Of a stretch of DNA of 64,000 nt, positions 1-9,194 are shown in pieces. Origin of the DNA: Woeseiaceae bacterium (GTDB taxonomy: Bacteria > Pseudomonadota > Gammaproteobacteria > Steroidobacterales > Woeseiaceae); NCBI GenBank assembly GCA_028280615.1, contig JANQLK010000027.1, forward strand, positions 1 to 64,000, in the 5' to 3' direction. The position numbers were made by a program, and so were the translations under genes. The notes below the pieces were generated by a model, which was given only the letters and a program-made list of their open reading frames with translations, did not search any database and was not told the DNA's origin. Each line of letters opens with the position of its first letter. Position 1 is the stretch's first letter.

Positions 1-47
1 CAACAGCCTGCTAGTGCGGCCACCTGCTGTGGCGTCGTTGCGTCGAA

Positions 48-503
48 CTACAGCCAGCGGCGTACGCGATCCATGTATCGGCGGTAGGGAAGGCCGAATC
101 GCCTGACGAGCTTGGCTTCCTCGAAACGGCAGAATACGACGTCGAGAATCGCCCACAGAAGCGCTGCTGCAAGATAGAACGACAGGGCGCCGGTGGCGAG
201 CGCCACGCCGAGCAGCATAGTCAGCATACCGAGATACATGGGGTGGCGCGAAAGCCCGAAAACGTCGTCGAGCACGAGCGATTCGGTCGGATCGGTCGGA
301 CGGATTCCGATGTCCGCGCTGCGGAACAGCCACCAGGCACGCAAGAGGAGCAGGACGCCCGCAAGACCCGTAACGAAGCCCACTGCCGGTAGCGGCATAT
401 GCAATGCGACCGGCTTCAGCAGGTACGCGGCGATTGCAGCGAACGTCACGCCCCAGGCGATGTTCGGTGGTTTTTGAGCGAGTATTCGTGCGTACAGCGG
501 CAT
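48..503 (-). CDS. Isoprenylcysteine carboxyl methyltransferase-like membrane protein (ICMT/PEMT superfamily)
   Basis: A 151-residue protein with about four hydrophobic segments. The family signature SRHPMYLG lies near residue 85, and the C-terminus has the FGLPYRRYMDRVRRW pattern typical of ICMT/phospholipid methyltransferase-like proteins. Such proteins use S-adenosylmethionine in the inner membrane; the bacterial substrate is usually unknown. The ATG at 503 is preferred over an upstream in-frame start because it has a GAGGAG ribosome site just upstream and sits 10 nt after the stop of the MarR gene, so the two are probably co-transcribed. The substrate cannot be told from sequence. Confidence 0.8.
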   Translation of the reverse strand: MPLYARILAQKPPNIAWGVTFAAIAAYLLKPVALHMPLPAVGFVTGLAGVLLLLRAWWLFRSADIGIRPTDPTESLVLDDVFGLSRHPMYLGMLTMLLGVALATGALSFYLAAALLWAILDVVFCRFEEAKLVRRFGLPYRRYMDRVRRWL

Positions 504-513
504 TGCGGTCTCC

Positions 514-945
514 TCAATCGAGCCGGTCGCGAAGCGCGGCGAGCGTATTGCGAGTAACGTCGAGCTGGCTCTCCGACAGGCCGGCGAACAGCTCCTCGAC
601 GAGTTCCACCTCGTTCCGGCGAATCTCCGCGAACGTGTCGCGCCCCGCGGCGCGAAGTGCGTACAGCGGCGAACGTTTGTGGCGTGGATTCGGACGTGCT
701 TCCACGAGTCCGGCATCGAGCAAGCGGTTCACCGTCGTCTGGATATGCTGACGCGATACGCGGTAGATGGCCGCGAGTTCGGGGACGGTTCGCTCGCAAG
801 CGGGGTACAGAAACTCGAGTATGGCGCGGTCGGCGGCGGTCAGCCCGGAGTCGGCGAGGTATTCGTCCGCCAATGCCGACAACTCCCGGAACAGGCGTCT
901 CACGAGCCAGGTGATCTGGTATCGCGGGTCGTCGTCGTGGTTCAT
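514..945 (-). CDS. MarR-family transcriptional regulator
   Basis: A 143-residue winged-helix protein. The helix-turn-helix lies at about residues 47-70 (VPELAAIYRVSRQHIQTTVN), followed by a wing with NPRHKRSPLYAL, the typical MarR recognition helix and beta-wing. The start at 945 is chosen because everything upstream in frame is promoter and operator DNA. MarR proteins are dimeric repressors, often released by small aromatic ligands. It is the first gene of a two-gene operon with the methyltransferase-like membrane protein. Two near-identical palindromes in its own promoter strongly suggest autoregulation. The ligand is unknown. Confidence 0.85.
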   Translation of the reverse strand: MNHDDDPRYQITWLVRRLFRELSALADEYLADSGLTAADRAILEFLYPACERTVPELAAIYRVSRQHIQTTVNRLLDAGLVEARPNPRHKRSPLYALRAAGRDTFAEIRRNEVELVEELFAGLSESQLDVTRNTLAALRDRLD

Positions 946-958
946 CGTAATCGATATA

Positions 959-977
959 TTGACAAGTGAATTGTCAA
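959..977. promoter_or_regulatory. MarR operator, promoter-proximal copy
   Basis: Inverted repeat TTGACAA-GTGAA-TTGTCAA with perfect 7-bp arms, 14 bp upstream of the MarR start codon. It shares the core TGACAAGT..A..TTGTCAA with the second palindrome 27 bp away. The size and symmetry fit MarR-type operators. Confidence 0.6.
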
Positions 978-1004
978 TGTAAAGACTGACAAGTAACTTG
1001 TCAA
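976..1004 (-). promoter_or_regulatory. Predicted sigma-70 promoter of the MarR operon
   Basis: Reading the minus strand, a perfect -35 TTGACA (1004-999) is followed after exactly 17 nt by TACATT (981-976). The spacer contains one full operator palindrome, and the second palindrome lies just downstream, so bound MarR would block polymerase. Confidence 0.6.
987..1003. promoter_or_regulatory. MarR operator, promoter-distal copy
   Basis: Perfect inverted repeat TGACAAGT-A-ACTTGTCA (8-bp arms, 1-nt centre). It overlaps the -35 and spacer of the MarR promoter. Its centre is 27 bp from that of the neighbouring copy, about 2.5 helical turns. Confidence 0.6.
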
Positions 1005-1063
1005 CTTGGCGGCCCTCGTACCGGACCCGCGTCCTCAGGGTGTACAATACGCGGTCCGGAAAC

Positions 1064-1449
1064 GTCGGAGTCGGCCAGGTAATCGCTGTCGCCCGTGCGA
1101 TGGGTGGCGGAGGAAAGTCCGGGCTCCTTCGGACAGGGCGCCAGGTAACGCCTGGAGGGCGCGAGCCCATGGAAAGTGCCACAGAAAATATACCGCCCAG
1201 CTACTCGGTTCCCGAGTAGCTGGGTAAGGGTGAAATGGTGCGGTAAGAGCGCACCGCGCGACTGGCAACAGTTCGCGGCACGGCAAACCCCGCCCGGAGC
1301 AAGACCAAATAGGGGAGTGCGCGGCTCTGAGTCGCACCGCCGGTCCCGAGCGGGCTCCCGGGTAGGTTGCTACAGGCTGCCGGCGACGGCGGTCGCAGAT
1401 GAATGATTACCCTCGACAGAACCCGGCTTACGGCCGGCTCCGACCTTTC
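1064..1449 (+). ncRNA. rnpB: RNase P RNA (bacterial class A)
   Basis: The catalytic RNA of ribonuclease P, which trims tRNA 5' leaders. The hallmark blocks occur in order: GAGGAAAGTCCGGGCTC (from about 1110), CAGGTAACGCCTGG, ACAGAAA, the GGTAAGGGTGAAA and GTGCGGTAAGAGCGCACC stretch, ACCAAATAGGGG, CCGGGTAGG, and AGATGAATGATT with ACAGAACCCGGCTTA near the 3' end. GTCGGAGTCGGCC at 1064 pairs with GGCCGGCTCCGAC at 1432-1444 to close P1, which sets the ends to within a few bases. A possible -10, TACAAT, is at 1043-1048; no convincing -35 is visible. Confidence 0.95.
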
Positions 1450-1675
1450 CGATCGACCTCCCCGCAAGGCCCCGCGGCCCGCCCGCGCAGATGGGTCGCA
1501 AGCGTCGCCGTCCGGGCGGTCTGTCGCCGTTCGCCGACCAAAGATTCACGCCTGATCGAGAAAGTAGTTGTAAGGCGCTGATTTTATTTGCGCGATGGCC
1601 GCCACAATTCGCCCTTTTCGGGCCACGAAACAGCCGCTAAGTGCCTGTACAACAACGCATATTCGAGCGCGCCGG
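1450..1675. other. Intergenic DNA between rnpB and the division-cluster promoter
   Basis: I see no credible gene, RNA or clear terminator here. Short open frames in this stretch lack a ribosome site and family features. Confidence 0.5.
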
Positions 1676-1705
1676 TTGACGCTCGATCGGCCGTCGACCT
1701 ATAGT
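1676..1705 (+). promoter_or_regulatory. Predicted sigma-70 promoter of the mra/dcw cluster
   Basis: TTGACG (1676-1681), an 18-nt spacer, then TATAGT (1700-1705). Transcription would begin near 1712, inside the MraZ repeat array, and the mraZ start codon lies about 80 nt downstream. Confidence 0.6.
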
Positions 1706-1739
1706 GGCGCAAAGTGGAGAACAGTGGGAGGAAATGGGC
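1704..1739 (+). promoter_or_regulatory. MraZ-box array: four TGG repeats at 10-bp spacing
   Basis: Units GTGGC, GTGGA, GTGGG and ATGGG begin at 1704, 1714, 1724 and 1734, a strict 10-bp period, so all lie on one helix face. MraZ is known in E. coli to bind TGGGN-type direct repeats separated by 5 nt just upstream of its own gene. The array starts in the -10 element and covers the likely start site, consistent with autorepression. Confidence 0.75.
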
Positions 1740-1792
1740 AGCGTGCCCGGATATCGCGCCAGAAGAGCGGATCCGAGGCTGCCCATGACAAC

Positions 1793-2254
1793 GTGTTTCG
1801 AGGGGCCACTAAAGTCACGCTGGACGCCAAGGGGCGCATGGCCGTGCCGACCCGATACCGGGAGCGGCTGGCTGCGCGTTGCAACGGCAATTTGATCGTG
1901 ACGGTCGACAAGGATCACTGCCTCCTCATATTTCCGCTACCCGACTGGGAGGACGTCGAGCGCAAGCTGGTCCGGCTGCCCAGCCTGAACAAGGCGGTCC
2001 GGAGGATGCTCCGGATTATGGTCGGTTATGCGACCGAGGTCGAGATGGATGCCAGCGGCCGCATCCTCGTATCGCGGGAGCTCAGGGAGTTCGCCTCGCT
2101 CGAGAAGAACGTGATGCTGGTCGGGCAGGGCAACAAGTTCGAACTATGGGATGAAGCGACCTGGAATGACAAGTGCGATGAGTGGCTCGACGACGACGAT
2201 GACGACGGCGAGCTGCCCGAAGGCCTGGAGAACATCTCGTTCTACTCGGGTTAG
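1793..2254 (+). CDS. mraZ: Transcriptional regulator MraZ
   Basis: A DNA-binding protein with two SpoVT/AbrB-like MraZ domains that forms ring-shaped oligomers and represses the division cluster. The GTG at 1793 is chosen because the protein then begins (M/V)FRGATKVTLDAKGR, matching the family N-terminus, and gives 153 residues, close to the E. coli length. Upstream in-frame starts would precede the promoter. The second domain repeats the pattern (VEMDASGRILVSRELREFA). The C-terminal tail carries a run of six aspartates near residue 140. It is the first gene of the cluster. The ribosome site is weak and distant (GAGG about 15 nt upstream). Confidence 0.92.
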   Translation: MFRGATKVTLDAKGRMAVPTRYRERLAARCNGNLIVTVDKDHCLLIFPLPDWEDVERKLVRLPSLNKAVRRMLRIMVGYATEVEMDASGRILVSRELREFASLEKNVMLVGQGNKFELWDEATWNDKCDEWLDDDDDDGELPEGLENISFYSG

Positions 2255-2281
2255 GGCCATCGACTGCGGCACAGCGGGCTT

Positions 2282-3217
2282 TTGACCGGCAGCGATCACA
2301 TCCCGGTCATGATCGGGCCCGTCCTCGAGGGACTGAGGATCAAGAGCGATGGATGCTACGTAGATGCAACGTTCGGACGCGGGGGACACAGCAGGGCGAT
2401 TCTGGATGCGCTCGGGCCGGAAGGAAGGCTTATCGCCATCGACCGCGACCCGGACGCGATCGGCGCCGTGCCAGGGGCGCTCCGGGACGATGAACGATTC
2501 GAACTGGTAAGGGCTGAATATGCAGGGATTGGGGACATTGTTCGGCAGCGGGGAGTCGGCGGGCAGATCGACGGGATCCTCATGGATATCGGCGTATCGT
2601 CGCCGCAGCTCGACGATGGCAGCCGCGGTTTCAGCTTCCTGCGCGATGGGCCGCTGGACATGCGGATGGACCCGGATGCAGGCGTTAGCGCGGCAGCCTG
2701 GCTTGCCGACGTGGATGAGCAGGAATTGAGACGGATACTCAAGACACTCGGTGAGGAACGCTACGCCGCGCGCATTGCCCGCGCCATCGTGGCCGCACGT
2801 CGCACCGCGCCGATCACGCGCACGGTCGAGCTGGCCGACATCGTGGCCGGCGCCGTTCCGCAGCGTGGGCCGGTCCGCCGGCATCCGGCCACGCAGACCT
2901 TCCAGGCGATCCGTGTCTTCATCAACGACGAACTCGGGCAGCTCAGGCGCGCGCTCGAGCAGGCCGTCGACGTACTGGCAAGCGGCGGCCGGCTTTGCGT
3001 GATCACGTTTCATTCCCTCGAAGACCGCATCGTCAAGCGCTTCATGCGCGACTCGAGCCGCGAAGCCGAACCGTATCGAGGCATGCCCGAGGTGCCGGCC
3101 GAGTTTCGTCCGCAGCTGACGCTCGTCGGCAAGGCACTGACCGCGAGCGACGCCGAGATCGAGGCCAACCCGCGGGCGCGAAGCGCGCGCTTGAGAATCG
3201 CGGAGCGTGCCGCATGA
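2282..3217 (+). CDS. rsmH: 16S rRNA (cytosine-1402 N4)-methyltransferase
   Basis: RsmH (MraW) uses S-adenosylmethionine to N4-methylate C1402 in the 30S P site. The SAM-binding block is TFGRGGHS near residues 30-37, followed by DIGVSSPQLDDGSRGFSF near residue 101 and VITFHSLEDR near residue 242; all are family hallmarks. The length, 311 residues, is normal. The start is uncertain: TTG at 2282 is the only start codon upstream of the conserved HIPVM segment, and it has only a poor ribosome site. The gene overlaps ftsL by ATGA. Confidence 0.93.
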   Translation: MTGSDHIPVMIGPVLEGLRIKSDGCYVDATFGRGGHSRAILDALGPEGRLIAIDRDPDAIGAVPGALRDDERFELVRAEYAGIGDIVRQRGVGGQIDGILMDIGVSSPQLDDGSRGFSFLRDGPLDMRMDPDAGVSAAAWLADVDEQELRRILKTLGEERYAARIARAIVAARRTAPITRTVELADIVAGAVPQRGPVRRHPATQTFQAIRVFINDELGQLRRALEQAVDVLASGGRLCVITFHSLEDRIVKRFMRDSSREAEPYRGMPEVPAEFRPQLTLVGKALTASDAEIEANPRARSARLRIAERAA

Positions 3218-3501
3218 TCGCATCCGCAGAGCGCCAGCCGGTCCTGCTCGTGATCGTCTTCGCGATCGTTTGCACGGTAAGCGCGATGGCGCTGGTCTAC
3301 ACCAAGCACGAGTCACGCAAGCTGTTCATCGAACTCGAGGCGCTGACCGACGAACGGGACGAACTCGACATCGAATGGGGTCAGCTCCAGATCGAGCAGA
3401 GCACCTGGGCCCGGCATGCGCGCATCGAGCAGGTCGCCGTCGACGATCTCGAGCTCAGGCGCCCGGACGCCGGCCGGATCTACGTCGTGGAAGAGCCATG
3501 A
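3214..3501 (+). CDS. ftsL: Cell division protein FtsL
   Basis: A 95-residue bitopic protein: a short cytoplasmic end, one transmembrane segment (about residues 8-28, PVLLVIVFAIVCTVSAMALV), then a periplasmic coiled coil. It has the ELEALTDERDELDIEWGQLQIEQS and TWARHARIEQVA pattern of FtsL. FtsL joins FtsB and FtsQ to recruit and activate FtsW-FtsI. The start at 3214 overlaps the rsmH stop (ATGA), and its own stop overlaps ftsI. Confidence 0.92.
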   Translation: MIASAERQPVLLVIVFAIVCTVSAMALVYTKHESRKLFIELEALTDERDELDIEWGQLQIEQSTWARHARIEQVAVDDLELRRPDAGRIYVVEEP

Positions 3502-5240
3502 AACGGGGCGCCGAGACAAAGAGCCAGACCGCGAAGCGCTTCGTCCGGCGGACCACCGTCGTGCTCGTGCTGTTCGCCGCGGTCGCGATGTCGCTCGTGG
3601 CGCGCGCCGTGCACCTGCAGATAGTCGACCAGGAGTTCCTGAACCGGCAGGCCGAGTCGCGCCACCTGCGTACCGAGAAGATCGCGGCGCATCGCGGCAC
3701 GATCACCGATCGCAACGGCGAGCCGCTCGCGATCAGCACGCCCGTCGACAGCGTATGGGCGAACCCGCGGGAGCTGGCCGCCGCGGTCGACGAGGTGCCG
3801 CGCCTGGCGCGCTCGCTCGGACTCGACGCCGATCTCCTGATCCGGCGAATCACACGCAGCATGGACAAGGAGTTCCTGTACCTGAAGCGCCACCTGAGCC
3901 CCGAGGACGCGGCCGACGTGCTCGCTCTCGAGTTGCCCGGCGTCAACGTGCAGCGCGAGTACCGGCGTTTCTACCCGGCAGGCGAAGTGACGGGCCACCT
4001 GCTCGGCTTCACCAATATCGACGATGCCGGACAGGAAGGGCTGGAGCTGGCCTATGATCACTGGCTCAAAGGCGAGGCCGGCGCGAAGCGTGTCCTCAAG
4101 GACCGTTACGGCCATTCGGTGGAGAATGTTGCGAGCATCCGCCCGCCGCGGCACGGCAAGGTACTGCGTACGAGCATCGACCTTCGAATCCAGTATCTTG
4201 CCTATCGCGCGCTCAAATCGGCGATCGCGCGCCACGAAGCGAAGTCGGGTTCGATCGTCGTAGTCGATGTCGATACGGGCGAAGTGCTTGCCGTCGTCAA
4301 CCAGCCGTCCTACAACCCCAACGACCGATCGCAGTTCTCCGCCAACCGCTATCGGAACCGCGCAATCACGGACATTTTCGAACCCGGCTCGAGCCTCAAG
4401 CCGCTCATCGTCGCCGCGGCGCTCGAGAGCGGTCAGTACCGGCCGAGCAGCGTCATCGACACCTCGCCGGGCAGCATCACGGTCGGGCAGAAGAAGATCG
4501 AGGACCGACGCAATCTCGGCAAGGTCAGCCTGACGACGATCCTCGCGCGATCGTCGAACGTCGGCGCTACCAAGCTCGCGATGTCGCTGCCGGCGGAAGA
4601 GCTGTGGACGACGATGACGCAGTTCGGCCTGGGTACGCTGACGGCAAGCATGTTTCCGGGCGAGTCGGCCGGCCTCTTGAATCACTTCGATCACTGGAAG
4701 ACGATCAACCACGCGACGCTCGGCTACGGCTACGGTGTGTCGGTCACGCCGCTGCAGCTTGCACAGGCCTATGCGGCCATCGGCGGCGAAGGAAAGATGT
4801 ATCCGGTGTCGCTCGTGGCTCTGGACCGGGCGGCGGCGCCGGTGCAGGCGGTCAGCGCGGACACGGCCAGCGCCGTCAAACGCATGCTCGAGGAAGTCGT
4901 GCGACCCGACGGCACGGGCACCAAGGCAGCCGTGGCCGGCTATCGCGTCGCCGGCAAGACCGGTACGGCATGGAAGTCCTCGGCCGGCGGCTACTCGAAA
5001 GACGAGTACTTTTCGGTGTTCGCGGGGCTCGCACCCGCGAGCGACCCGCGGCTCGCCGCGGTCGTGGTCATCGATGAGCCGAGCGGCGAACTCTACTATG
5101 GCAGCGACGTCGCCGCGCCGGTCTTCGCCGACGTGATGTCGGAAGCGCTGAGGCTCCTGGCCGTTCCCCCGGATGCGCTCCCGGCGCGGGAAAAGGGCAG
5201 CGTCGTGCAGGCCATGGCGCCACAGGCAACGAGACAATGA
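3498..5240 (+). CDS. ftsI: Peptidoglycan D,D-transpeptidase FtsI (PBP3)
   Basis: The class B penicillin-binding protein that crosslinks septal peptidoglycan. It has 580 residues with an N-terminal membrane anchor (about residues 18-38), then the PBP dimer domain (GTITDRNGEPLA). The transpeptidase domain carries the three active-site motifs: SSLK with catalytic Ser298 and Lys301, SSN at 352-354, and KTG at 487-489. It overlaps both ftsL and murE by ATGA. Acts in the periplasm with FtsW. The start at 3498 follows from the overlap and the basic N-terminus preceding the anchor. Confidence 0.95.
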   Translation: MKRGAETKSQTAKRFVRRTTVVLVLFAAVAMSLVARAVHLQIVDQEFLNRQAESRHLRTEKIAAHRGTITDRNGEPLAISTPVDSVWANPRELAAAVDEVPRLARSLGLDADLLIRRITRSMDKEFLYLKRHLSPEDAADVLALELPGVNVQREYRRFYPAGEVTGHLLGFTNIDDAGQEGLELAYDHWLKGEAGAKRVLKDRYGHSVENVASIRPPRHGKVLRTSIDLRIQYLAYRALKSAIARHEAKSGSIVVVDVDTGEVLAVVNQPSYNPNDRSQFSANRYRNRAITDIFEPGSSLKPLIVAAALESGQYRPSSVIDTSPGSITVGQKKIEDRRNLGKVSLTTILARSSNVGATKLAMSLPAEELWTTMTQFGLGTLTASMFPGESAGLLNHFDHWKTINHATLGYGYGVSVTPLQLAQAYAAIGGEGKMYPVSLVALDRAAAPVQAVSADTASAVKRMLEEVVRPDGTGTKAAVAGYRVAGKTGTAWKSSAGGYSKDEYFSVFAGLAPASDPRLAAVVVIDEPSGELYYGSDVAAPVFADVMSEALRLLAVPPDALPAREKGSVVQAMAPQATRQ

Positions 5241-6754
5241 ACATGCCGGCGCCGCATCTCACTGGTCTCCCGACGCTCTCGACGCTACTCGAGGGCTACG
5301 CCGACGCGCCGCCGATCGAGGTCAGTGATCTCACGATCGACAGCCGCCGCGTGTCCGCGGGCTGCGTGTTTCTGGCCGTCGACGGGCTTACCCGGCATGG
5401 CCTGAGCTTCGCGAACGACGCCATCGAGCGCGGCGCGGCCGCAATCGTGTTCGACTCGGACACGGCAGAACGGCCACGCATCGATACCGACGTGCCGATC
5501 GTCGGCGTGGCCGGCCTCGCGGCCGCACTCGGCAACGTCTCGAACCGTTTCTTTGCATCCCCATCGGCCGATCTCGCCGTATTTGGCGTCACTGGCACGA
5601 ACGGCAAGTCGACGGTCGCGTGGATGCTGGCGCGGGCGCTCACGGCGCTCGGCGAGCGCTCGGGCTACAGCGGTACCCTTGGGCAGGGTGTCGGCCGTTT
5701 TCCGATCGGCGAGACGATGACGTCGCCCGACGTCATCGAACTGAATCGGCGCCTTGCGCGGTTCCGGGACGAGGGGGCGACGGCGGCCGCGATCGAGGTC
5801 TCGTCGCACGCCCTCGATCAGGGTCGGGTTGACGGCATCGATTTCGAGGCGACGTTGTTCACCAACCTGAGCCGCGACCATCTCGATTATCACGGCGACA
5901 TGCAAGCCTATGGCGCCGCCAAGGCCAGGCTGTTCGTCGACCACGCAGCAGCGTCGCGTATCGTCAGCGTCGATACCGAGTTCGGCCGCGAGCTCGCGTC
6001 AAGGCTCGGCGACCGCGCGATCACGGTGTCGCTGGCCGCATCGATCGACGGGGAGCCGCAAGCTGCCGTCGAGGCGTTTGCCGTGGCCGAAGGCGCCGCC
6101 GGCTCGCGCGTCCGGATTCGCTCCGTCTACGGTGAGGCGAGCTTTCTCCTGCCCATGCCCGGCGGCTACAACGTGAGCAATGCGGCGCTGGTCATCGCCT
6201 GCCTTTGCGCGAGGGGAGTGACCCTCGACGCCGCCTGCGCCGCACTGGCCGGCATCGATACACCCCCGGGCCGCATGCAGCGCGTCGCCGGGCCGGGCGA
6301 CTCGCCCGGCGTATTCGTCGACTACGCCCACTCGCCCGATGCGCTCGGCGTTGTTCTCGACGCGCTGCGCGAACACACGGACGGCCGGCTATGGTGTGTC
6401 TTCGGCTGCGGCGGAGACCGGGACAGGGGCAAGCGGCCGCTCATGGGCCGGATCGCCGAGGCGCGCGCCGACCGGCTCGTCGTCACGAGCGACAACCCGC
6501 GCTCCGAGCCGCCGGCGGCGATTCTCGACGACATCGTCGCGGGCCTCACGCAGCCGGCCAGCGCGACGGTCATCGAAGCGCGCGGCGAGGCGATCGGCTG
6601 GGCCATCGCCAATGCCGCGGCGGGAGACGTCATCCTCATCGCGGGCAAGGGGCACGAGGACTACCAGCTGGTCGGCGGGAATCGGCTCGAGTTTTCCGAC
6701 GTGGAAGCTGCCGCGTCGAGTCTCGCCGAGCGCCGTTCGCGGGAGTCGACATGA
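5237..6754 (+). CDS. murE: UDP-MurNAc-tripeptide synthetase (meso-DAP adding)
   Basis: A cytoplasmic ATP-dependent ligase adding meso-diaminopimelate to UDP-MurNAc-L-Ala-D-Glu. The P-loop VTGTNGKST is at about 118-126, IEVSSHALDQGRVD follows, and YAHSPDAL comes later. The DNPR motif beginning at Asp419 is the signature of DAP, rather than lysine, specificity, as expected for a Gram-negative. At 505 residues it has normal length. ATG at 5237 overlaps the ftsI stop; a second in-frame ATG lies two codons later. Confidence 0.95.
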   Translation: MNMPAPHLTGLPTLSTLLEGYADAPPIEVSDLTIDSRRVSAGCVFLAVDGLTRHGLSFANDAIERGAAAIVFDSDTAERPRIDTDVPIVGVAGLAAALGNVSNRFFASPSADLAVFGVTGTNGKSTVAWMLARALTALGERSGYSGTLGQGVGRFPIGETMTSPDVIELNRRLARFRDEGATAAAIEVSSHALDQGRVDGIDFEATLFTNLSRDHLDYHGDMQAYGAAKARLFVDHAAASRIVSVDTEFGRELASRLGDRAITVSLAASIDGEPQAAVEAFAVAEGAAGSRVRIRSVYGEASFLLPMPGGYNVSNAALVIACLCARGVTLDAACAALAGIDTPPGRMQRVAGPGDSPGVFVDYAHSPDALGVVLDALREHTDGRLWCVFGCGGDRDRGKRPLMGRIAEARADRLVVTSDNPRSEPPAAILDDIVAGLTQPASATVIEARGEAIGWAIANAAAGDVILIAGKGHEDYQLVGGNRLEFSDVEAAASSLAERRSREST

Positions 6755-8109
6755 TGACGACGCTGTCCGCGGTCGCACACTCGATATCGGGCTCGCTGAA
6801 AGGCGACGATCGTCCCTTCGAAGGTGTCAGCACCGACACCCGCACGATTCGGCGAGGTGAGCTGTTCGTCGCGCTCAAGGGCCCGAACTTCGACGGTGGA
6901 CGCTACGTTGGCGTCGCGCAGGAGAAGGGTGCCGCGGGCGCGATCGTGTCGTCGCCCGTGGGCGACTCGCTGGCGCAGATTACCGTGGCCGATACGCGCG
7001 AGGCGCTCGGCAAGCTCGGCGCCGCCTGGCGCCGCGAGCAGTCCGCGGTCGTCGTCGGCATCACAGGCAGCAACGGCAAGACCACGCTCAAGGAACTCGT
7101 TGCCGCCTGCCTGTCCGAAACCGCGCCGACGCTCGCGACGGCCGGTAATCTCAACAACGAGATTGGCGTGCCGCTGATGCTGACCCGCATCGAGCCCGAG
7201 CACCGCTTTGCGGTCATCGAGATGGGCGCGAATCACCTGGGCGAGATCGGCTACCTGACCAGTCTCGTCGAACCCGACGTCGTCGCCATCACGAATGCCG
7301 GGGCCGCGCACCTCGAAGGATTCGGCTCGATTGACGGTGTCGCGCGCGGTAAGGGCGAGATTCTCTCGGGCGATGCGCGACCCGGCGTCGCCGTGTTGAA
7401 CGCCGACGATCCGTACTTCGAGTTCTGGGCAGGCCTCGCGGAGGACGTCGAAATCACGCGTTTCGGCATTGAGTCCGAAGCCGATGTGTATGCCACGTCG
7501 ATCACGACCGGAGCGGACGGTTCGACATTCATGTTGCATGTCCCCGGCAATAGCGCGCTCGAGGTCGCTCTGCCGCTACCCGGCTTGCACAACGTACGCA
7601 ACGCGTGCGCCGCCGCGGCGATCGCCAACGCGGTGGGCGTATCGCCCGAGCAGATCCGCGTCGCGCTCGAAGCTGCGCAACCCGTCGCCGGCCGGCTCAA
7701 GCCGATTGCCGGTGTCAACGGTGCGACGTTCTACGACGACAGCTACAACGCCAATCCCTACAGCGTAACGGCGGCGGCCGACTTCCTCGCGAGCCTGCCC
7801 GGAGAAGCCTGGCTCGTGCTCGGCGACATGGGTGAATTAGGAGACGACGCGGCCGCAATGCACCGCGAAGTCGGCACCGCGGCCCGTGAGGCCGGCGTCG
7901 AGCGGCTGTTTGCGACCGGCGAGCTGTCGCGCAACGCGGTCGAGGCCTTCGGTGACGGCGCGCGCTGGTTCGACAGCGTCGACGCGCTGATCGCCGCGCT
8001 CAGGGTGCGGGTGGGGCCGAGCTCGAACGTGCTGGTCAAGGGATCGCGCCACATGCGCATGGAACGCGCCGTGGAGGCCCTGGCCGTCGCGACGGACGGA
8101 GGCGCCTGA
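6751..8109 (+). CDS. murF: UDP-MurNAc-tripeptide:D-Ala-D-Ala ligase
   Basis: Adds D-Ala-D-Ala to the UDP-MurNAc-tripeptide, completing the pentapeptide precursor in the cytoplasm. It is a Mur ligase of 452 residues. The substrate-binding domain begins with [18 protein letters not shown], the ATPase P-loop [13 protein letters not shown] is near residue 104, [10 protein letters not shown] is the MurF-specific segment, and [11 protein letters not shown] opens the C-terminal domain. It overlaps murE by ATGA (two adjacent ATGs; the first is taken). Confidence 0.95.
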   Translation: MMTTLSAVAHSISGSLKGDDRPFEGVSTDTRTIRRGELFVALKGPNFDGGRYVGVAQEKGAAGAIVSSPVGDSLAQITVADTREALGKLGAAWRREQSAVVVGITGSNGKTTLKELVAACLSETAPTLATAGNLNNEIGVPLMLTRIEPEHRFAVIEMGANHLGEIGYLTSLVEPDVVAITNAGAAHLEGFGSIDGVARGKGEILSGDARPGVAVLNADDPYFEFWAGLAEDVEITRFGIESEADVYATSITTGADGSTFMLHVPGNSALEVALPLPGLHNVRNACAAAAIANAVGVSPEQIRVALEAAQPVAGRLKPIAGVNGATFYDDSYNANPYSVTAAADFLASLPGEAWLVLGDMGELGDDAAAMHREVGTAAREAGVERLFATGELSRNAVEAFGDGARWFDSVDALIAALRVRVGPSSNVLVKGSRHMRMERAVEALAVATDGGA

Positions 8110-8111
8110 GC

Positions 8112-9194
8112 ATGCTCCTCTATCTCACCAACTACCTGGCGCAATTCGAGTCGGGCTTCAATGTCTTCAACTACCTGACCATGCGGGCGATTCTCGGCGC
8201 GCTGACGGCGCTCCTGCTGTCGTTCGTCATCGGTCCGAGCATGATTGCGAAGCTGTCGATCAACCAGGGCGGCCAGCCCGTTCGCGAGGACGGCCCGGTA
8301 ACGCACCTGCCCAAGGCGGGGACGCCGACCATGGGCGGCGTCCTGATTCTCACCGCCATCGCGGTGAGCACGATCCTCTGGGCCGACCTCGAAAACCCGT
8401 TCGTCTGGGTCGTGCTGTTCGTCATGCTTTCGTTCGGCGTGATCGGCTACGTCGACGACTACAAGAAACTGATACTCCAGGATCCCGCGGGCATCTCCGC
8501 GAAATCCAAGTTCTTCTGGCAGTCGGTCGCGGCTTCGGCTGCGGCCATCGCTTTGTACGTCACGGCGGCCGACGAGAATTCGAGCTCGCTCTTGATCCCT
8601 TACTTCAAGGACCTGTTGATTCCACTGGGTATGTTCCAGGTCGTCGTGACGTACTTCTTTATTGTCGGATTCTCGAACGCCGTCAACCTGACCGACGGAC
8701 TCGATGGCCTCGCGATCATGCCGACCGTGCTCGTCGGCGGCGCGCTCGGCGTGTTCGCCTACGTTGCGGGCAACGTCAATTTTTCGGGCTATCTCGACGT
8801 TCCCTACGTCGCCGGTGCCGGCGAAATGCTCGTATTCTGCGCGGCGCTCGCGGGTGCGGGCCTGGGCTTCCTGTGGTTCAACACCTATCCGGCACAGGTG
8901 TTCATGGGCGACATCGGCGCGCTTGCGCTGGGCGCGGCAATCGGTGCTGTCGCAGTCGTCGTTCGCCAGGAATTCGTGCTCGCCATCATGGGCGGCGTAT
9001 TCGTCATGGAAACGCTGTCGGTCATGATCCAGGTCGCCTCGTTCAAGCTGACCGGCAAGCGCGTGTTCCGGATGGCGCCGATACACCACCATTTCGAACT
9101 CAAGGGCTGGGCCGAACCCAAGGTCATCGTCCGCTTCTGGATCATCACGGTCATCCTCGTGTTGATCGGACTCGCGAGCCTGAAAATCCGATGA
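8112..9194 (+). CDS. mraY: Phospho-MurNAc-pentapeptide translocase
   Basis: An inner-membrane enzyme transferring phospho-MurNAc-pentapeptide to undecaprenyl phosphate to make lipid I. It has 360 residues and about ten transmembrane helices. Conserved cytoplasmic loops are visible: [18 protein letters not shown] (catalytic aspartates), [13 protein letters not shown], and the histidine-rich MAPIHHHFE near the end. It begins 2 nt after murF and overlaps murD. Confidence 0.96.
   Translation: MLLYLTNYLAQFESGFNVFNYLTMRAILGALTALLLSFVIGPSMIAKLSINQGGQPVREDGPVTHLPKAGTPTMGGVLILTAIAVSTILWADLENPFVWVVLFVMLSFGVIGYVDDYKKLILQDPAGISAKSKFFWQSVAASAAAIALYVTAADENSSSLLIPYFKDLLIPLGMFQVVVTYFFIVGFSNAVNLTDGLDGLAIMPTVLVGGALGVFAYVAGNVNFSGYLDVPYVAGAGEMLVFCAALAGAGLGFLWFNTYPAQVFMGDIGALALGAAIGAVAVVVRQEFVLAIMGGVFVMETLSVMIQVASFKLTGKRVFRMAPIHHHFELKGWAEPKVIVRFWIITVILVLIGLASLKIR

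Noticed and set aside
1595..1792. Longer form of MraZ starting at 1595
   Set aside because: The added 66 residues would be encoded across the promoter and MraZ boxes and do not match the family N-terminus.
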